A stretch of 64,000 bases of DNA, from positions 2,608,545 to 2,672,544 of the forward strand of contig NC_088790.1 of NCBI RefSeq assembly GCF_949628265.1, read 5' to 3'. Below are positions 34,982 to 48,900 of this stretch, piece after piece. How positions within the stretch are numbered: the first letter of the stretch is position 1; every line of letters begins with the position of its first letter. The stretch comes from Cloeon dipterum. Taxonomy: Eukaryota; Arthropoda; Insecta; Ephemeroptera; Baetidae. The notes below the pieces were generated by a model. It saw nothing but the letters and a program-made list of their open reading frames with translations. It did no database searches and had not been told where the DNA came from. The position numbers were made by a program, and so were the translations under genes.

Positions 34982-37133
34982 TTTGGATATGAAATGTATT
35001 ACACAGCGCAATCCTTCTTCAAAGATGTACTATTTCGAACTTGGTAATAGCTTTTGTGCCATGTTTACAAATTCGGTGGGGCTCTCGAGGAATGAAATTG
35101 AAGACGACCAAAGGAATGAGTGGGAATGAGCATTGAGCACATCAGCAGGTCGAGAAGGGCGTAGCAAGGGGGCGTGGCTCCTTTTGTGACAGACAAGGGC
35201 CGTCTCCCCCACCACAGATTTGTCAGAGAGAATCTTTAAAAATCACTCATTTGATCATTTTAATCCGCTCAATTTACGCTTCTCGTTCTTGGTATGATGA
35301 GAAGAATCAAAAATCCCACCGAGAAGTGCAGTGCAGTCCTCCATATTTATAACTTTTTCAATTAGATTTTTATTTTCCGCTCTTCCGTTCTTAATTAGCA
35401 AACGATTCTTCCGCAATGTCGCCGGTTTTTTTCCAAATTTTTAGTAATTTTCAGGGTTAAGTTAGTCGATTTATTAAAAACACGATAATTTGACAAAATC
35501 AAAAACGCTTTTTTCAATTTATTTTATTTACACGAATCGCTTTTATGAGTTTATTCTTCTATGACGGATTTCACATATTATTTATTCTTACAATCAAATG
35601 CATTGTGACTTGGGGGCTTCTAAAATACTATACAATTTATATCAATAATGAAATTAGTTGATATGAAAGAGTATTCTCTTATAAATCAAAAATTCGATTT
35701 TGAATAAATAAAAAAATTTGATGACTCGATGACAGTCAATACTAGAACAAGCGGGTGTTATTTTTGTGCTGTAAAAAGATTTTGATTCACTTAAATACTA
35801 TATACATATTTAAAAAATAGGTTCCAAAGTTGGAATGTGAAAATTGTTAAGCAACAACGAAATCACCATTGACTAATAATTCCTGCCTTCAATTTTCACA
35901 TTTCGTTAAACACAAAATGTAAATATGTATTTTAATTCACATTTAAAGGGTGTGTTGATTTTTGGTTTCGCATGGACATTCAGACCAAGTAAAAAGAATA
36001 TATATATTATCATGTATGTATATTTTATAAAAAATCAAGATCTCGTAGAGGTGCTTGAGCCTTGAGTTTGTGTTTCTGAAGTCAACAGAGTTCTCTTTTG
36101 TTAAGTATATTTTCGACCATTTGTTTCCTAGTTTTCAAGTCTTCCTACAGATGATTTGCAAGGGTAGAAGCGCAGCTTTTAGAGATCACACGCACGGCTG
36201 TGGCATTTCTATTACAGTATTCTCACATCCAGTTCTGCTGAAGAAGAAAATCAATTTATAATAAGAGATATAGGAACAGAGAAATGAGTGTAAAGCAAAG
36301 AAAGCAAGAGAAAGTTCCGCAAAATCTAAATTGTGTTTTTTTTTGTCCTGTACGCCACTACTGATAGAAGCAATAGCTCAGCTCAAGAGTGAAAAAGGCT
36401 TACTTAATCACTGTCATCCTCAATAAGAACTGTTCAAACCGAAGAAGACGCATGGTCAAAATTTCTTCAGTTTATTTCTAATCATCTTACAAGGCAATCC
36501 CAGGCGAATTTATTCTGCACTGACATGGAATTTTTTGTGAACTTATAAAATTGTTAAATTTAATTTTAATCTGGCAATATTCGAAATTTAATTTATGGGG
36601 TTTTGCTTAATTTTTTTAAATTGGTTATTTTTATTCTCTTCACATGAAATAAAAATTAAAAAATATGGCAGCTGAAGAAAATGTAGTTTTCATTTAATTT
36701 AAAATATATATACATATTTTTTATGTGGTTTCAGGCGCCTCAAATTATTTGTTTTTGAGTTTCGGACATTAAAAAAGGACTTCAAATGTGATATTCCTCA
36801 GAGATAATTAATATAAGAGAAATTCAATATTTTGAGAGAAAAATCCAAGATGGCGTCGAAAAATGGGAATTTCAGGGTCTTTTATGCGCTCTGTTTCAGT
36901 GTTTTTCCGACCCAATTGCCTCTTCAAATCAGTGCAGAGCACATTTAAGCAAAATTTTGTCAAAAAATCGCTCTAATACCCCATTTTAATTTCCCGCACC
37001 CCAAGCGACGCCATACCTGCGCGTTGCGAATCTAAGAATGTAAAATTTTCCCTAGATTTTTTTATTGTAATCCTTTTTGCACATTTTCAATAAAAAAACC
37101 ATGTTAGAGCAGAATGAACCCCAGGTTGCCCTG
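34982..37133. other. Spacer between UBE2W promoter and ZDHHC15 3' end
   Basis: No protein gene is supported. The part nearest 34982 must hold the UBE2W promoter. The rest is AT-rich and probably includes the ZDHHC15 3' UTR. Confidence 0.4.
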
Positions 37134-40100
37134 CTAAGAGATCATATTACCTGTGACCTGATGTCTTTCAGGTGGAGGAGACTCTGTGTCCGACCACCTT
37201 TGGTTAGAAGCTAACAGTTGCTGCGAATCCTCATCAAGGCAGCGTTGAGGAAACGTTACACCATCCCCGAGACTGCAAATTCGGGGATTTGCGACATTTA
37301 TTTTACAGTTACACCCGCGGCACAAAACGCACAACTTTACACTTTCTCTCTTTAGCTGAATCTAAAATGCGAGGTTAGAAAATGGACAAATCCGGACTGT
37401 CACTGGGGTTAGTCGAAACGAAAACGAGAGTAGGTGTTAGAACAGACACAACATGCAAAACCAATCGGCGACACATGCAAAAACGAGTTTCTAACCTTTG
37501 CTGGGTATTGCCCATGGCTTCATAACAGGTCATAGATCTTATTGGGAATTTCAGGCCATCCCCCATACTAGAACAGTGGTGAATGATTTGACAAAAGGAG
37601 GAATAATGTGTATATAAGATAAAAATAAATGGCTGGACAACGATTTCTAGTCCATTTTCCGTAGAGCATTTTACAACCAGTCTCCAAAGAGAAGAAAAAT
37701 GTAAACTTGGATGACAAAGGGAAAGTAGTTTTTCCTCAAACGTGCAGACCTTCACGAAATTGAATATTGCCGAGAGTTACAAATAGAAAGCCGAAATTTT
37801 GTTTTAATTAATAACAATATTTTCGGATTATTTGATGAAATTTAACGAGATTAATTTTAAAATTTAAAATGTAACTTTATTCAAAAATGTAAAATGATTC
37901 AATTTCTAAACTTTTGGTCCAGTCCGTAACTCGAAAACAATGAAATCACGAGAGGTGAACACGTTTGAGGCGTTTAAAACGAACCCATTTCACTCACCTA
38001 GTAAAAATTGGAAGAAACCAGAGAGCTTTGTTGTCCCCGAAAACCTCCTGAAAGTTGTTATACCTGCCGAGGCTGAAGCCGTCCTTGTCAGGCCCGGAGT
38101 GAAAAATTGGCGCCCTGAACGACTCTACAGGGAAAAAAATAATCTACGTATTGAAAGAAACTTATAAAATAAATAAATGCATCACCTAGCGTTGATCTGT
38201 TTTTCGTGATCAAGTAGCAGTGATACGAAAAGAGAGAGCCCAAGGATATGGCGAACATGACCGCGACGAAAAAGAGGAACAATATGTGGAACTTGCCCAT
38301 GCCCTCTAGGTGGCCCTGCGATGTGAACTGTCACTCGAGTGTGTTAATGTTAATCATTTGGGGACTAAAAAAAAGGATTTTGATAAACGGGCTCTCAAGT
38401 CACCTTCCAAAACGCGACGAAATATTGCAGGCTGGTCAAGCTGATAAAAATGCAATAGATGAGGCCGTAGCCCAGAAACAGCACGAAGAACTTGTAGTTT
38501 TTAAAGGCCACGCAATTGTTGACCCAGGGACAGTGGTGGTCCATTTTCGGCACGCACTTTCGACACACACTGCAGTGGTGCGTACGGTCTGGCTTCACGT
38601 GGTAGCACTTCTCACAATACCGTGCAGCTGCAAAATTTTAAACAGTTTTAAAACAAATAAAAACGTTTAATTTTCAGTCTAGTTTTTTCCACAGCACGGA
38701 AAAGAATGGTTATTTAACCGTAACATAAGTCTTCATGTCAAACACACGTTGCTAGAGAAGCTAAAATGGTCTAAATTTCAATTTTTCCGCCTTGGCTACG
38801 TCTTTTTTCCACTTCCATTTGAAAATTCCTGAAATTTATTGGTAAAAATGTCAGATTTCATGATTTTCCTACGTTCCCGCGCTTTATTTGCAAAAAATTC
38901 CACGCCTTCTTAAAAAATTGCCCGGGAACCACGCCCTTTATCTAAAAAAAAACTCTATCGGTTAATCGATAAAAACGTCAAATTATGATTTTCATGCGCT
39001 GTGTGGCCCGCATGCCACGCCTTTTTCGAAATAATTTTACAAAGAATTGCGGTAAACTACGCCTCCTTTTCAAAATCTCTGAGAATTCTCAGTATAAAAC
39101 CGTCAAATTTCGTGATATTCTCGCTCATACGCACCCAAAAAACGCCTCCTTTATTATATTAATTCTTAGGAACCACGCCCACATTTTCCCGCGCTTAGTG
39201 ACGCCTAATTTTTAAACCACGCCCCTGTTTCAAAATGTAAAACTGATGAAAATTGCGATTTTCCCGCGCTTCGCGACAAGTACCAAGCCTTCTTCAAGCA
39301 AATTTCTTGGGAACCTCGCCCCTTTTTCAAAATTTCCACGTTCTCTCTGTAGTATTACACGATTTACAAACTGTGCCACGCCTTCATTTAATAATTACCC
39401 GGTTAACCACGCCCCTATTTTAAAATTTCTGCGAGTTCCAATGCGATTTTCAACTTTTTCATGCTTTTTTAATTTGTTAGGGTGCCACGCTCCCTTTTCA
39501 AAATTCCTACTAATTTTGCCGTCTTTCAGCAGTTGCTGAGGTTAGTGTGGTTGCATATCAAATAGTGGGTTTTCTTAAATTTAATCGTTGATTTCCGTAT
39601 TTTTTAACTACCGAACATTTGTTTTGCAGCTGTTTTCCTGTTTTTAAACCAACAGGGTTGCCAAATACTCAAAACCTTCAAAATAAATAATAAAAACAAG
39701 TGGTTTTCAATTTGTTGAAAAACTATTCTCACCTCCATTCATAGTTGTATTACTGACAGGCAAATTTCGAGCAAAGCTGTCCAGCAGCTGACGAGTGGTG
39801 CCCTCAGAATCAGCTTCATTCAGTCTATCGTACAGTGATTGTGGTAGTTTGAACTGAAAATTTACAAAAGTATTATGTATTTATTTTTGTTTGTAAGCAA
39901 ATATCAAATAATAAAATGAGAAAATTTTGATGAAAATTGATTTCTGAAGCAACTTACCTCAGGAGGAACCCCTCCAACATCCGTGAAGATGGTTTTTATG
40001 TAGGACCACATGAATATCACAAAAATTAGATGGTACCCCGCCAAATATATAACTAGAAAATGAAAATAATCAGGGTTACGTGTCGAGAAATAAAAACCAC

Positions 40101-40397
40101 AGATGTTATGAATACAATCATAAACTAAATCAACTTACTCTGATCTAAGACAGAGTTGACAGTGACTGAAAAACGGAGATAAAAATTAGTAAAGATAACA
40201 ATTACATTATATTGTACAATAAAAGGTGACTCACGGATGCAGAGCTCGTAGACATAGGCGTAATAGGACCAGGCAATGATGGACATGATGAACACCACCG
40301 GTATCCATTTGACCAGCAAAAAGCAGTGCTGGCACGACTGCCGGATGGGGTTTGTGTTTCGGGGGTGGCTCACCCTCGGCTCCATACTGGTCATCAT
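37134..40397 (-). CDS. ZDHHC15: DHHC palmitoyltransferase, ZDHHC15/ZDHHC2 type
   Basis: Eight exons on the minus strand: 40235-40397, 40139-40165, 39958-40052, 39733-39853, 38404-38627, 38186-38315, 37998-38124, 37134-37272, giving 341 residues (human ZDHHC15 337). Four hydrophobic segments are visible: [52 protein letters not shown] and [16 protein letters not shown]. The cysteine-rich domain ([19 protein letters not shown]) leads to [10 protein letters not shown], whose cysteine is the acyl carrier. TTxE-like STLESFRAP and the C-terminal [16 protein letters not shown] match ZDHHC15/2. It S-acylates proteins at Golgi and endosomal membranes. Exon 2 is only 27 bases. An alternative last exon lies at 37375-37567. 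Confidence 0.92.
37375..37567 (-). CDS. ZDHHC15: Alternative, duplicated last exon of ZDHHC15
   Basis: After the acceptor CTGTTCTAG the frame reads (S)[12 protein letters not shown], a second version of the (S)[12 protein letters not shown] start of exon 8. It has the same entry phase (AG|T) as exon 8 and lies between exon 7 and exon 8. It is also close to human ZDHHC15 SSPGDGHSFPMRSM. It runs open to a stop at 37375 with a different cysteine-containing tail, or may leave at a donor CAAAG|GTTAG (37496). It most likely gives an isoform with a different C-terminal tail. Confidence 0.6.
38790..39520 (+). repeat. CCACGCC/AAAATTCCCGCG array (ZDHHC15 intron 4)
   Basis: Units of about 110-120 bp with CCACGCC, TTCTTTTAA-like, GGGAACCACGCCC, TTTTCAAAATTTC and CCCGCGCTTCGCGACA words. 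It is the clearest copy of the family in the window. Confidence 0.75.
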
Positions 40398-41639
40398 TTG
40401 TATCTATGTATTCCTTTTCGTAAGGAGGCAGGACGTCTCGAGACTGATGTCTTGTGCGATTCTCCGATTAAAAGGTCATCGAACCGCGCCGAACCTGAGC
40501 GAGAAAGCCGCGCCGGTCGAATTAGCAGCGAGTTTTCTTCATTTTGACTACGTCTCAATGATTTTGAGGCCAAACGTGAAGGAAAATCGCTGAGAAACTG
40601 ATCCGACTGCAGATAACTGTAATGGGTTGCCGACTGGCACGCCCACCTTTCGAGAATTTAAAGGACGCAGCGCAGCGAGTGCCGGACAGCGCGAAATATT
40701 CGAATTTGTTTGATATTGCAGCTTGTTTTGAAACTTGCGTGACGGGATATTAAAGACGGAATAACTTTTTTCTAACCGTTTACAAATGTGAATGTGAAGC
40801 GCCACAAAGCAACTTGGACATAAAAAGCAGAAAAGAAAAGCAAAATAAAATGATTTAATGGAAAAACAATACACAATAATATTGCTTATTTATTTCATCA
40901 TGCATTCTTACTGGTAAATAAGTCATAATATTTTTGTTATGGTTCAATTCGTTAAAAATACAATAAAAAATAGTAACATCAATAGTTTAATTAGGATTTT
41001 TGCTAAAAATCAACCTTCTTTTTTAAAAATCCGGGACCACACCTCTGTCTCCAATATCTTGCAAGTTCTCGGTAATATCATTAATATAATAACATCTTTC
41101 TGATTTTCCCGCGCTTTGAGATACTCTCGCTACGCCCTTTTTAGTTAATTTTTCGAATTTTTCTTGAGAATTTTATTCTAATGATGAGTTTCTTGAGTAC
41201 AGGTCTACTATGTAGCGAAACATACATACTTTGCTAGCGACACAGACAATTAAAAATGTATACACTATGGTGGTCTTCATTGATGTTTTTCAATTATTTT
41301 TTGTGTGACTAAATTTGTAAATATGCGGGCAGGATTGAAGGAGCTTCAATTTTGTACCGTTGTTTATAAACAAATAAATATAACTTAACTTAACTTAACC
41401 ACGCCCACATTTCAGAATACCCGCGAGTTACGCCCTTCTCCAGCGGTTTCTGCTAAGAAAGAAATTTGTGGACGTGTGTTTTCCCAAAAAAAAAAAAACA
41501 TTTTTTTAAAAAAATTCGGCCATTGCTTCCAACGGTTGGAAAAATTTTACTGATTATTCACAGGATGTTCTCCTGAGCTCTGTGTTAAATTGATTACATT
41601 AATAAATGTTGATGGAGTTTCTTTACGCAGTGGCGACTA
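40398..41639. other. ZDHHC15 promoter side and repeat-bearing spacer
   Basis: GC-rich sequence near 40480-40660 suits a promoter. A short piece of the CACGCC family lies at about 41025-41165 and again near 41400. An AACTTAACTTAACTTAACC tail with AATAAA near 41365-41398 resembles the 3' end of a non-LTR element. Confidence 0.4.
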
Positions 41640-41871
41640 GTTCACCCCCGGCGCACACTCGGTGCGGCCGCCCACTCGATATTGAATGCAGCGCGAAGCA
41701 GAGCCGCGACCGCCGCTTGACCAAGGGTGGATTTATTTCAGTCATGCGGTCAGTGCGTGCAGCGTAACACTTTATTTGTCGCTCTAATTTTCCGAGAGAA
41801 AGAAATATCTAGGCTGACAGATATGTTCCCATTATTTGGATTTCATCGCCATTGAAAGGAATATTTCGCAG
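41640..41871 (+). other. KIF17: Probable non-coding first exon and promoter of KIF17
   Basis: A CpG-rich stretch (GGTGCGGCCGCCC near 41660) ends in the strong donor ATTTCGCAG|GTGAGAAAC (41871). The first KIF17 coding exon begins at an acceptor at 45900, five bases before its ATG, so an upstream exon is required. This is the best candidate, giving an intron of about 4 kb. Confidence 0.4.
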
Positions 41872-44800
41872 GTGAGAAACTTAAATTCTTAATTGGAGTG
41901 TTTTAAATGCAAGTTATACTATTTGACTCTGATAAAAATTGCATTAAATTTGAGCTTTGTTAAAATTATTTTTTTCATGATTTGAATAGTTCCAACAATT
42001 GGTGCAGATTAAATTTTTAAATCCATTTACAGAGAAAAAAACAATTTTGTATTTTTAGCTATGTAAAGCTGTCCTTTATATTAAATTTGCTTTAACAAGA
42101 GGGAAAATTTAAGGAATTTGACCATGTTCAACTGTTTATCAATGTTTTTTGCTATATTTCAATCTCTCTGATCGAGATCTTTCCAACAGTGGTTGAATTT
42201 TTAGGGAAAATCCCGAAATTTTGTAATAAATCGTGATTTTACAGTAGGTAGCCAGTGCTTGATTAATTTAGAATCCGATTTTTCCCATGAATTTTAAGAA
42301 ATTTGTAAAGAGGAAAATCATATTTCAGGATGTGTCAGTTCCCATCCACTTTAAAAGTTATTTATTGATTTGTCGCGAGCATAGCGGAATGTTGTGGCGC
42401 GTCAGCGGCGGCGGCGGGGTCTTTGTTCGCTGCTCTTGTGTGTGCATTGTCAATGCTCGCCAATAATTTATCACTCCTCGAGCGCGCAGAGACCTTCACA
42501 CATCACACAGCACGGCGCAAAAGTGAAAAGGTGTATTAACCTTGCCGCAACAAAGCCGAAATAACGGATATTGGTGAAATTACTTGAGACGTCGCCCTTT
42601 GAAGGAAAAAAGGGTACTTTTAGGATTGCTTTCATCGATCGCACCAATGCGCCACTGCGATTTTTTTTTAATTTTAGTCTGTTAGGCGAAATGGAAATCG
42701 GAAACTCGATTAGGGTGTTATACATGTTTCGAAAACACTCGGTTTGATGAATAATATGAAAATATCAGGAATTTGGGAAAGTCAGCATTTCGGAGCTTAC
42801 AAAATTGCGATTATTTCGAGTTCTAATGAAGCTAGAACATAAAAATCTGTGCCAAAAGGTGCCTTTTTAGACGGCCAAAGCACTCAAATTCAAACTAAAC
42901 ATTTTGGAATTTTACAAAATTAGTTATTTTGGAGAGTATCCTTAAATTTTAAATATCTTTAAAACGATCTCTTTAATATTTTTCTAACTATGGAGTAAAA
43001 TGTTGCCCCAAGTGTTTATAACATGCTTGGAAATTTTCAGGAAGGTTAAACCTTCCGTTTTTGAGATACAGACTGTCAAAGGTTGAAAAAAATGTATTTT
43101 CGAGTTCAGGTAAATTTTGAAAAAACTTAAATTGCACAATTTGTTGGTTTTTACCCTCTTCAACTGCTCTGGATCACCCCTGAGGTCAGACAAGTCCATT
43201 AGAATAGGTTATAAATTAAAACCTGGCGTCAGGGTAGCCCTCGAGCGATCGATTTCGGTAAATTCCCATTTGCGGCTACTTTAACGACGTCTGACGGGCT
43301 CTGTATATTGGTTCAAATTGCAAGATCTGCACACCGTTGGAATGGCCAAGTCAAGAAATTCCAGAATATGTCCAATTTAACCTTTTGGATGCCATCAGAG
43401 TGTTCAGGAACGCCCTGAGAAGCCAAAAGTCTCGTTGTAACTCGGTTTTTGTGCAAAAAATTACTTTTCTGAGAAACTGCAGTTACAAATTTCCTTCAAC
43501 GACTACGTTTCAATTCAACACGAATGGTCGATTGCATTACATGTCGCTATAAATATTTAATTTCCTTTCCCTTTGTCCGATTACATATTCATGGGCAAGA
43601 AAGGGTCAACAAAGTTGCACTTCTTCCGCTCCTCCGCTATATTATTTTGCCTTTTCACAACAATAATATACCAAGTCACGCGCGTGCCTGCTCTTCTTAT
43701 CAAATATTCAAATACATCCGATTGATTCACAATAATTTCCTTACAACATTCGTAGAAACATGTTTCAAACACAACTTTTCGCGCAGCAGAAACTAAAAAA
43801 GTTGCTTGGTCACCCTGCTACTTGCGGTCACGCGAAAGGAGCAAGGTCAAGGCCCTCTGCCGCACGGTCCGCACATTTTATTTGTAATTATAAAACTCTT
43901 GAAATTAGGCCGCTTGATTATCAGAATAGATATTAATTTTAGTGCGATAATCGATAATAAAAGCGCTTTCTAAAGAGTAACGCGTTCGGCTTCAAAATCT
44001 AAGAAAACGGATTTTTTATTTTCATGCGAGAAATTAGTTTTTTATACCTGATGAGCGCACTTGTTCTCGTTTTGGTTCAAAATTAATTGGGCCCAGTCTT
44101 AATTTCCATTCAGACAAAATTTAGCAAGGAAATTATGTTACTTTTGTATTTTTTTTTATTTTACGAGAAGTTTGTTTAAAAAAATTCAAATTAAAAGGTT
44201 TGATCGATTTTTTTTTACAATTTTGCAATTTAAAATAAAAAATTGTATTTGTAGCCATTTTCCCTCAAAAAATTGACACATTTCTTCAAATTTAACAACT
44301 AAAAATACTCTAAATTTTTAATTTGCAGCACAAAACTATTTTCATTTGAAATGCTTTTCAACTCACAGCATTCTCAATAACGAAAGACAGGAATATTTAT
44401 ATTATTTCACTCCAATATATAGCTTTCGTAAGTCTGTTAATCAAATTACTCGCTGTGTTCCACTGTTTTACTTGTATCATTTTTTTCTTTTTAAGATGAA
44501 TTTTGTTTTTGTGAAAAGATTAAATTTATGTACAATATCCTGATATGTTAAATTAGAAAAAATATTCGATTTGATACAGCTAAAATCGACTAATAGTAAT
44601 GTCAAAATTGATTTTTTTAAAAATACAGATACAAATCGATCAATGGGTCATTTTTGACGATTAAAAATTTCCACGAAGAGTTGTTCCAGATATTTTGGGT
44701 ATTTTGATAGAAAAACTAAATTTATTCCGAAAGTCGATTGATTTCCATATTTTTTATAATTATTTTTTATTCCAAAAATTATTTTAGCTACTTTTTTTCT

Positions 44801-45899
44801 AAAAATGAAAAAACCATTTGGCGCAAAGAGCTAATTTTGTTATACATTAATTGAAACGTTTCCTCATTTTTGTGTGTCGTTTTGTTTGTTGTATCTATGG
44901 TTACACACACTGAAACTAAAAGCACGGCAGGATTTTTAATTACTGTCTCCGTGAGTGCAGTTTCCATCTTATCAGTAGCACACCCACTGAAATACATTTC
45001 AGTCGGTCGTGTCCGGGTGGTGGGTAGCAGTTAGTGCGCTGTTGGGAAAAGAATGAATAATGCGTGTCTGGGATAATATGTAGAAGTAAGTTTAAAACAC
45101 TGGCGAGTGCAGCTTGCCCCACCAATTGAGTGCATGTTGAACCGTATAAAATAACATAAAATACATAATATAAATTTGTTCCTTAATGAAAATGTGTGTT
45201 TCATCCTTGCGCAAAAATCCCAGCAAAGAGCTTGACTGACCCACACAAAAATCAAACTATTATTTTCTGTTGTATGTATGTATAAGAAAATAATGTTAAA
45301 TAAAATTATTGATCGATTGAATTGTCTCTTTGGTGTCAAACCACAATTTAGGGATTTTCCCTCGAAATTCACACCGCTGACGAGATGAATCGAAATCAAG
45401 CAAAAAACATTGAAGAAATTTCAAAAATGAAGAGAACATGTGATTATTTCGTGGAAGAATGTTAATTCTTCTCATTCTGTCTGAACTTGGCCTGAATTAA
45501 TGCTGGCTAATCATGTGGGGTTCGGAATTCGTGTCGGAAATATTATATATGTATGGGAAAACACGCGCGGCGGGCTGCAAAGCAGGCAGGCGTTGATGAC
45601 CAAGCTTACGCAGCCGCATGCAAACGTCTCTAATAAGCAACAATGTTGTGCTCGGCTGGTTGCCTGGCAACCGCACTCAGTCCAAAGGACACATACTCCC
45701 TTCATTAGCCGCCCTTCAGGCTGACCTGATGTGAAAAGGGAATGAATCGCCAAAGGTCAAATAGAAATAATTGATAAAAATGAATAAATTTCAATAAAAC
45801 TCTACATTTTTTAATCTACTCACAATGATGAAGCCATTTTTCCCAAAAGTTTTAATTTTTTTTCTCTTTTTTCATCCAATTTAAAATTTATTTTTCCAG
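41872..45899. other. Presumed KIF17 intron 1, no exon seen
   Basis: AT-rich with no supported coding exon. At 43190-43400 lies one arm of the CCTGGCGTCAGGGTAGCCCT foldback family that is also present in the CRBN intron. Near 42360-42560 there is a GC-rich patch with (GGC)n that could be a second promoter. Confidence 0.4.
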
Positions 45900-45904
45900 G
45901 AAAG

Positions 45905-48900
45905 ATGGGCGAAACGGTGAAAGTGGTTGTGCGGTGCAGGCCGATGAACGCCAAAGAAGTCGACATGGGCTGCAAAGTGAGACAGAAAAACAACTGGAAT
46001 ATTTAAAATAAGTAATTTGATAATCGTTCCAGAACGTGGTGAATATGGATCCAGTTTGCTGCACCTGTTATCTGAGCAACCCCAACGAGCCGAGCGCGCC
46101 GCACAAAGCGTTCAGGTTCGACGGCGTCTACGATGCGACCAGCACCACGGAAAATGTCTACAACGAAGTGGCCTATCCGTTGATAGAGGTGATTTTTTAC
46201 TGTCTTCAAATTTTAAATTATCAGATTACTCATACTCGGAAATTTTCGTTGCTTTTGGAATATTTTCCGATTTTTCCTTCCAAAATCGATAAATTGCTGA
46301 TTTTGTTGCGGATTGACCTAATATTTTGTAGTCCAAAAATTAATTTGTTTCAAAAGAATACATCGATTAAAAAAATGAAAAAGATTTTGCTAGTAATAAT
46401 TCCATTTATGGCGTGTCAGGGAGTTCCTGAAGGCTACAACTGCACGATTTTCGCGTACGGGCAGACGGGTTGCGGCAAGAGTTTCACGATGCAGGGGCCG
46501 AAGGAGCCGGCCAGCCAGCGCGGCATCATCCCCCGAGCCCTTGAGCAGCTTTTCGAGGCGGCTGCTGTCAGCGAGGCCAAATTTCTGCTGACTGCCTCCT
46601 TTTTAGAAATCCATAACGAGGAAATCAGAGACCTGCTCAATCCTGCCAATCAGAAAAATAGACTGGAACTTAGAGAACATCCGGAAAAGGGCGTCTATGT
46701 GCATGGTAAATAGACAATTTTATTTTGAATGACTATATTAATTGAAATTAAATAAATATAATATATTTTTTTAAATTAATAATATAAAATATTCATTTTT
46801 ACGAGTTCTACGGTATTTATCTCATCTTCCCGTGGTGTAATTTCAAAAATAAAGTGTGTGCCCAGTCAAACTGATACCGAATTCGATGTCCTAGGTCAAG
46901 GTCAATGTCACTCCTGTGAATTTTTTTTAATTCAAATTTTTTAAGCTCTGGATTTTGGAAAAAAATGTGCTCAAAAATGTGTTTTATGACGAGTAAAATT
47001 TTTAGAAAATTACAGATTGGTGTCTACTTTTGTTTTTGAGACTCTTCCAAACTCGAAAAAACATGAAAAATCGAATTTTAGGCTTTTTTGCACCTCCAAA
47101 TCTCGGGTTTTAACCATCAGAATTGCAAAAATTTGAAGCAGATTTTTTTAATTTAAGAGTGTTTTGATTAGTGAATAAGTTTGCTGAATCAACGCGATAT
47201 TTCTCGTTACTTTAATTCAAGGGGTTGAAGGGGGATTAGGGTTGATCCCCCTCAAAACCTTTTGGCTATTTAGGGTAGGTTGAGACGAGTGTAACGGTGG
47301 TTGGTTTTTGTAAATCTGATGGTTAGAACCCGAGATTTGGAGGTACAAAAATGAAAAAAAATCGATAAATTTTAATTGAAAACCAAAATTTACAGTAGTG
47401 ACCTTTGATTATGACCTAGGCATCAAATTTTGTGTGAGTTCGATCGGACTTGGTGAGAGGAATCCAAAGCACACCATAATTTTAAAATTGCACCGCGGGA
47501 AGATAAGATATGACGCAAAAATTACAGATTTTTGGTGTGTATGTGAGTTTGTTTGCGAAGTTTGTCCTCTGTCCCGTTACATTTCGCCAGGCAAAAGTCT
47601 TTTAAATTTGTAGAAATTGAATGCAAATTAATATTAGAGTCAGAATTATCTTAAAATTTAGAAAAAAATTAATTATCATCTTTATTTTTATTACTTTGAT
47701 TTTTTAAACCGTAAATCAACCAGTTTTATAATTTTCATTTAGACCTTTCGAGTCACCCTGTGCACAGCAAAAACCAATGCGTGGATTTGATGGAGCGGGG
47801 GTGGGCGCTGCGGGCGGTAGGGGCCACCCTGATGAACGCGGACTCGTCGCGCAGCCACTGCATCTTCTGCGTCAACGTGGAGCGCATGGACGTGCTGAGC
47901 GACGGCAGCAGCGGCGTGCGTCGCGGAAAGTTGAACCTGGTGGACCTGGCCGGCAGCGAGCGGCAGGCCAAAACCGGCGCCACCGGCGACAGACTGAAGG
48001 AAGCCACCAAGATCAACCTGTCCCTGAGCGCGCTCGGCAACGTCATCTCGGCCCTGGTCGACGGACGCACCAGACACGTGCCCTACAGAGATTCAAAACT
48101 CACCCGCCTGCTGCAGGCAAGATTTTTCAAAATTTAAAATGCATTTTTAACTGTCTCGTCTCGGGATTTCTACCGCGTTTTTTAACTTTCGTTGGCATAA
48201 AATTAAATTAAGAACATAATTAATGAGCATTTTATGTCTTTAAAAATCATTGCGGTGGGAAATTTAACATTTTTTGGCTCTCATTTCTCTTATTTGCACT
48301 TCCGGAAGACGAGATAATCGTATTTAAAGCGATTGGTGTTTTTAAAAACCGCAACTTTTTACTTTTTTTAATTTTTAATTTTTGAATAAAAAGCTTTAAA
48401 GAAACCGGAGATCTTTTTCCTCCCTAGATGTTTCGTCTAATGCATCTACCCTTTTTAAAAATGTTTTAAATTATTCTGTATTGCTAAACAGGATTGTGAA
48501 ATTTCAAATTCCCGATGAAAAAGAACAAAAAACGCAACGATTTTAAAAACGAAGCCAAAAACCACCTTGAAATTTTCACATTAATTTCACACGCACCCCA
48601 AGACCATTTTTTGGGGCGTTTCGGATTTTTAAAAAATTCAAAATTGCAAAAAAACACCCGGGAATTTTTGAAAATGAGTTTTGGTGACCTTGACCTTGAC
48701 CGATGACCTCAAATTTGGTGCTAATTTGATCGGGCTTGACGAGAGGACTAAACTAACCAAAAATAAAACAGTTATTTTCCTTTTGATAAAAATTAAATTA
48801 AGAAAAAACCTAAATTTGTCTGCAGGACTCGCTGGGCGGCAACACGAAAACCTTGATGGTGGCTTGTCTGTCGCCGGCCGACTACAACTACGACGAGACC

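Noticed and set aside
41340-41400. 3' tail of a non-LTR retrotransposon
   Set aside because: Only an AATAAA and an AACTT repeat tail are visible; no reverse transcriptase or family sequence, so not listed as an element.
45500-45753. Open frames on both strands upstream of KIF17
   Set aside because: No splice or domain support, and they lie in the presumed first intron.
47739-48077. Long open frames overlapping the KIF17 motor exon on other frames and strand
   Set aside because: Shadows of the GC-rich exon encoding switch I and II.
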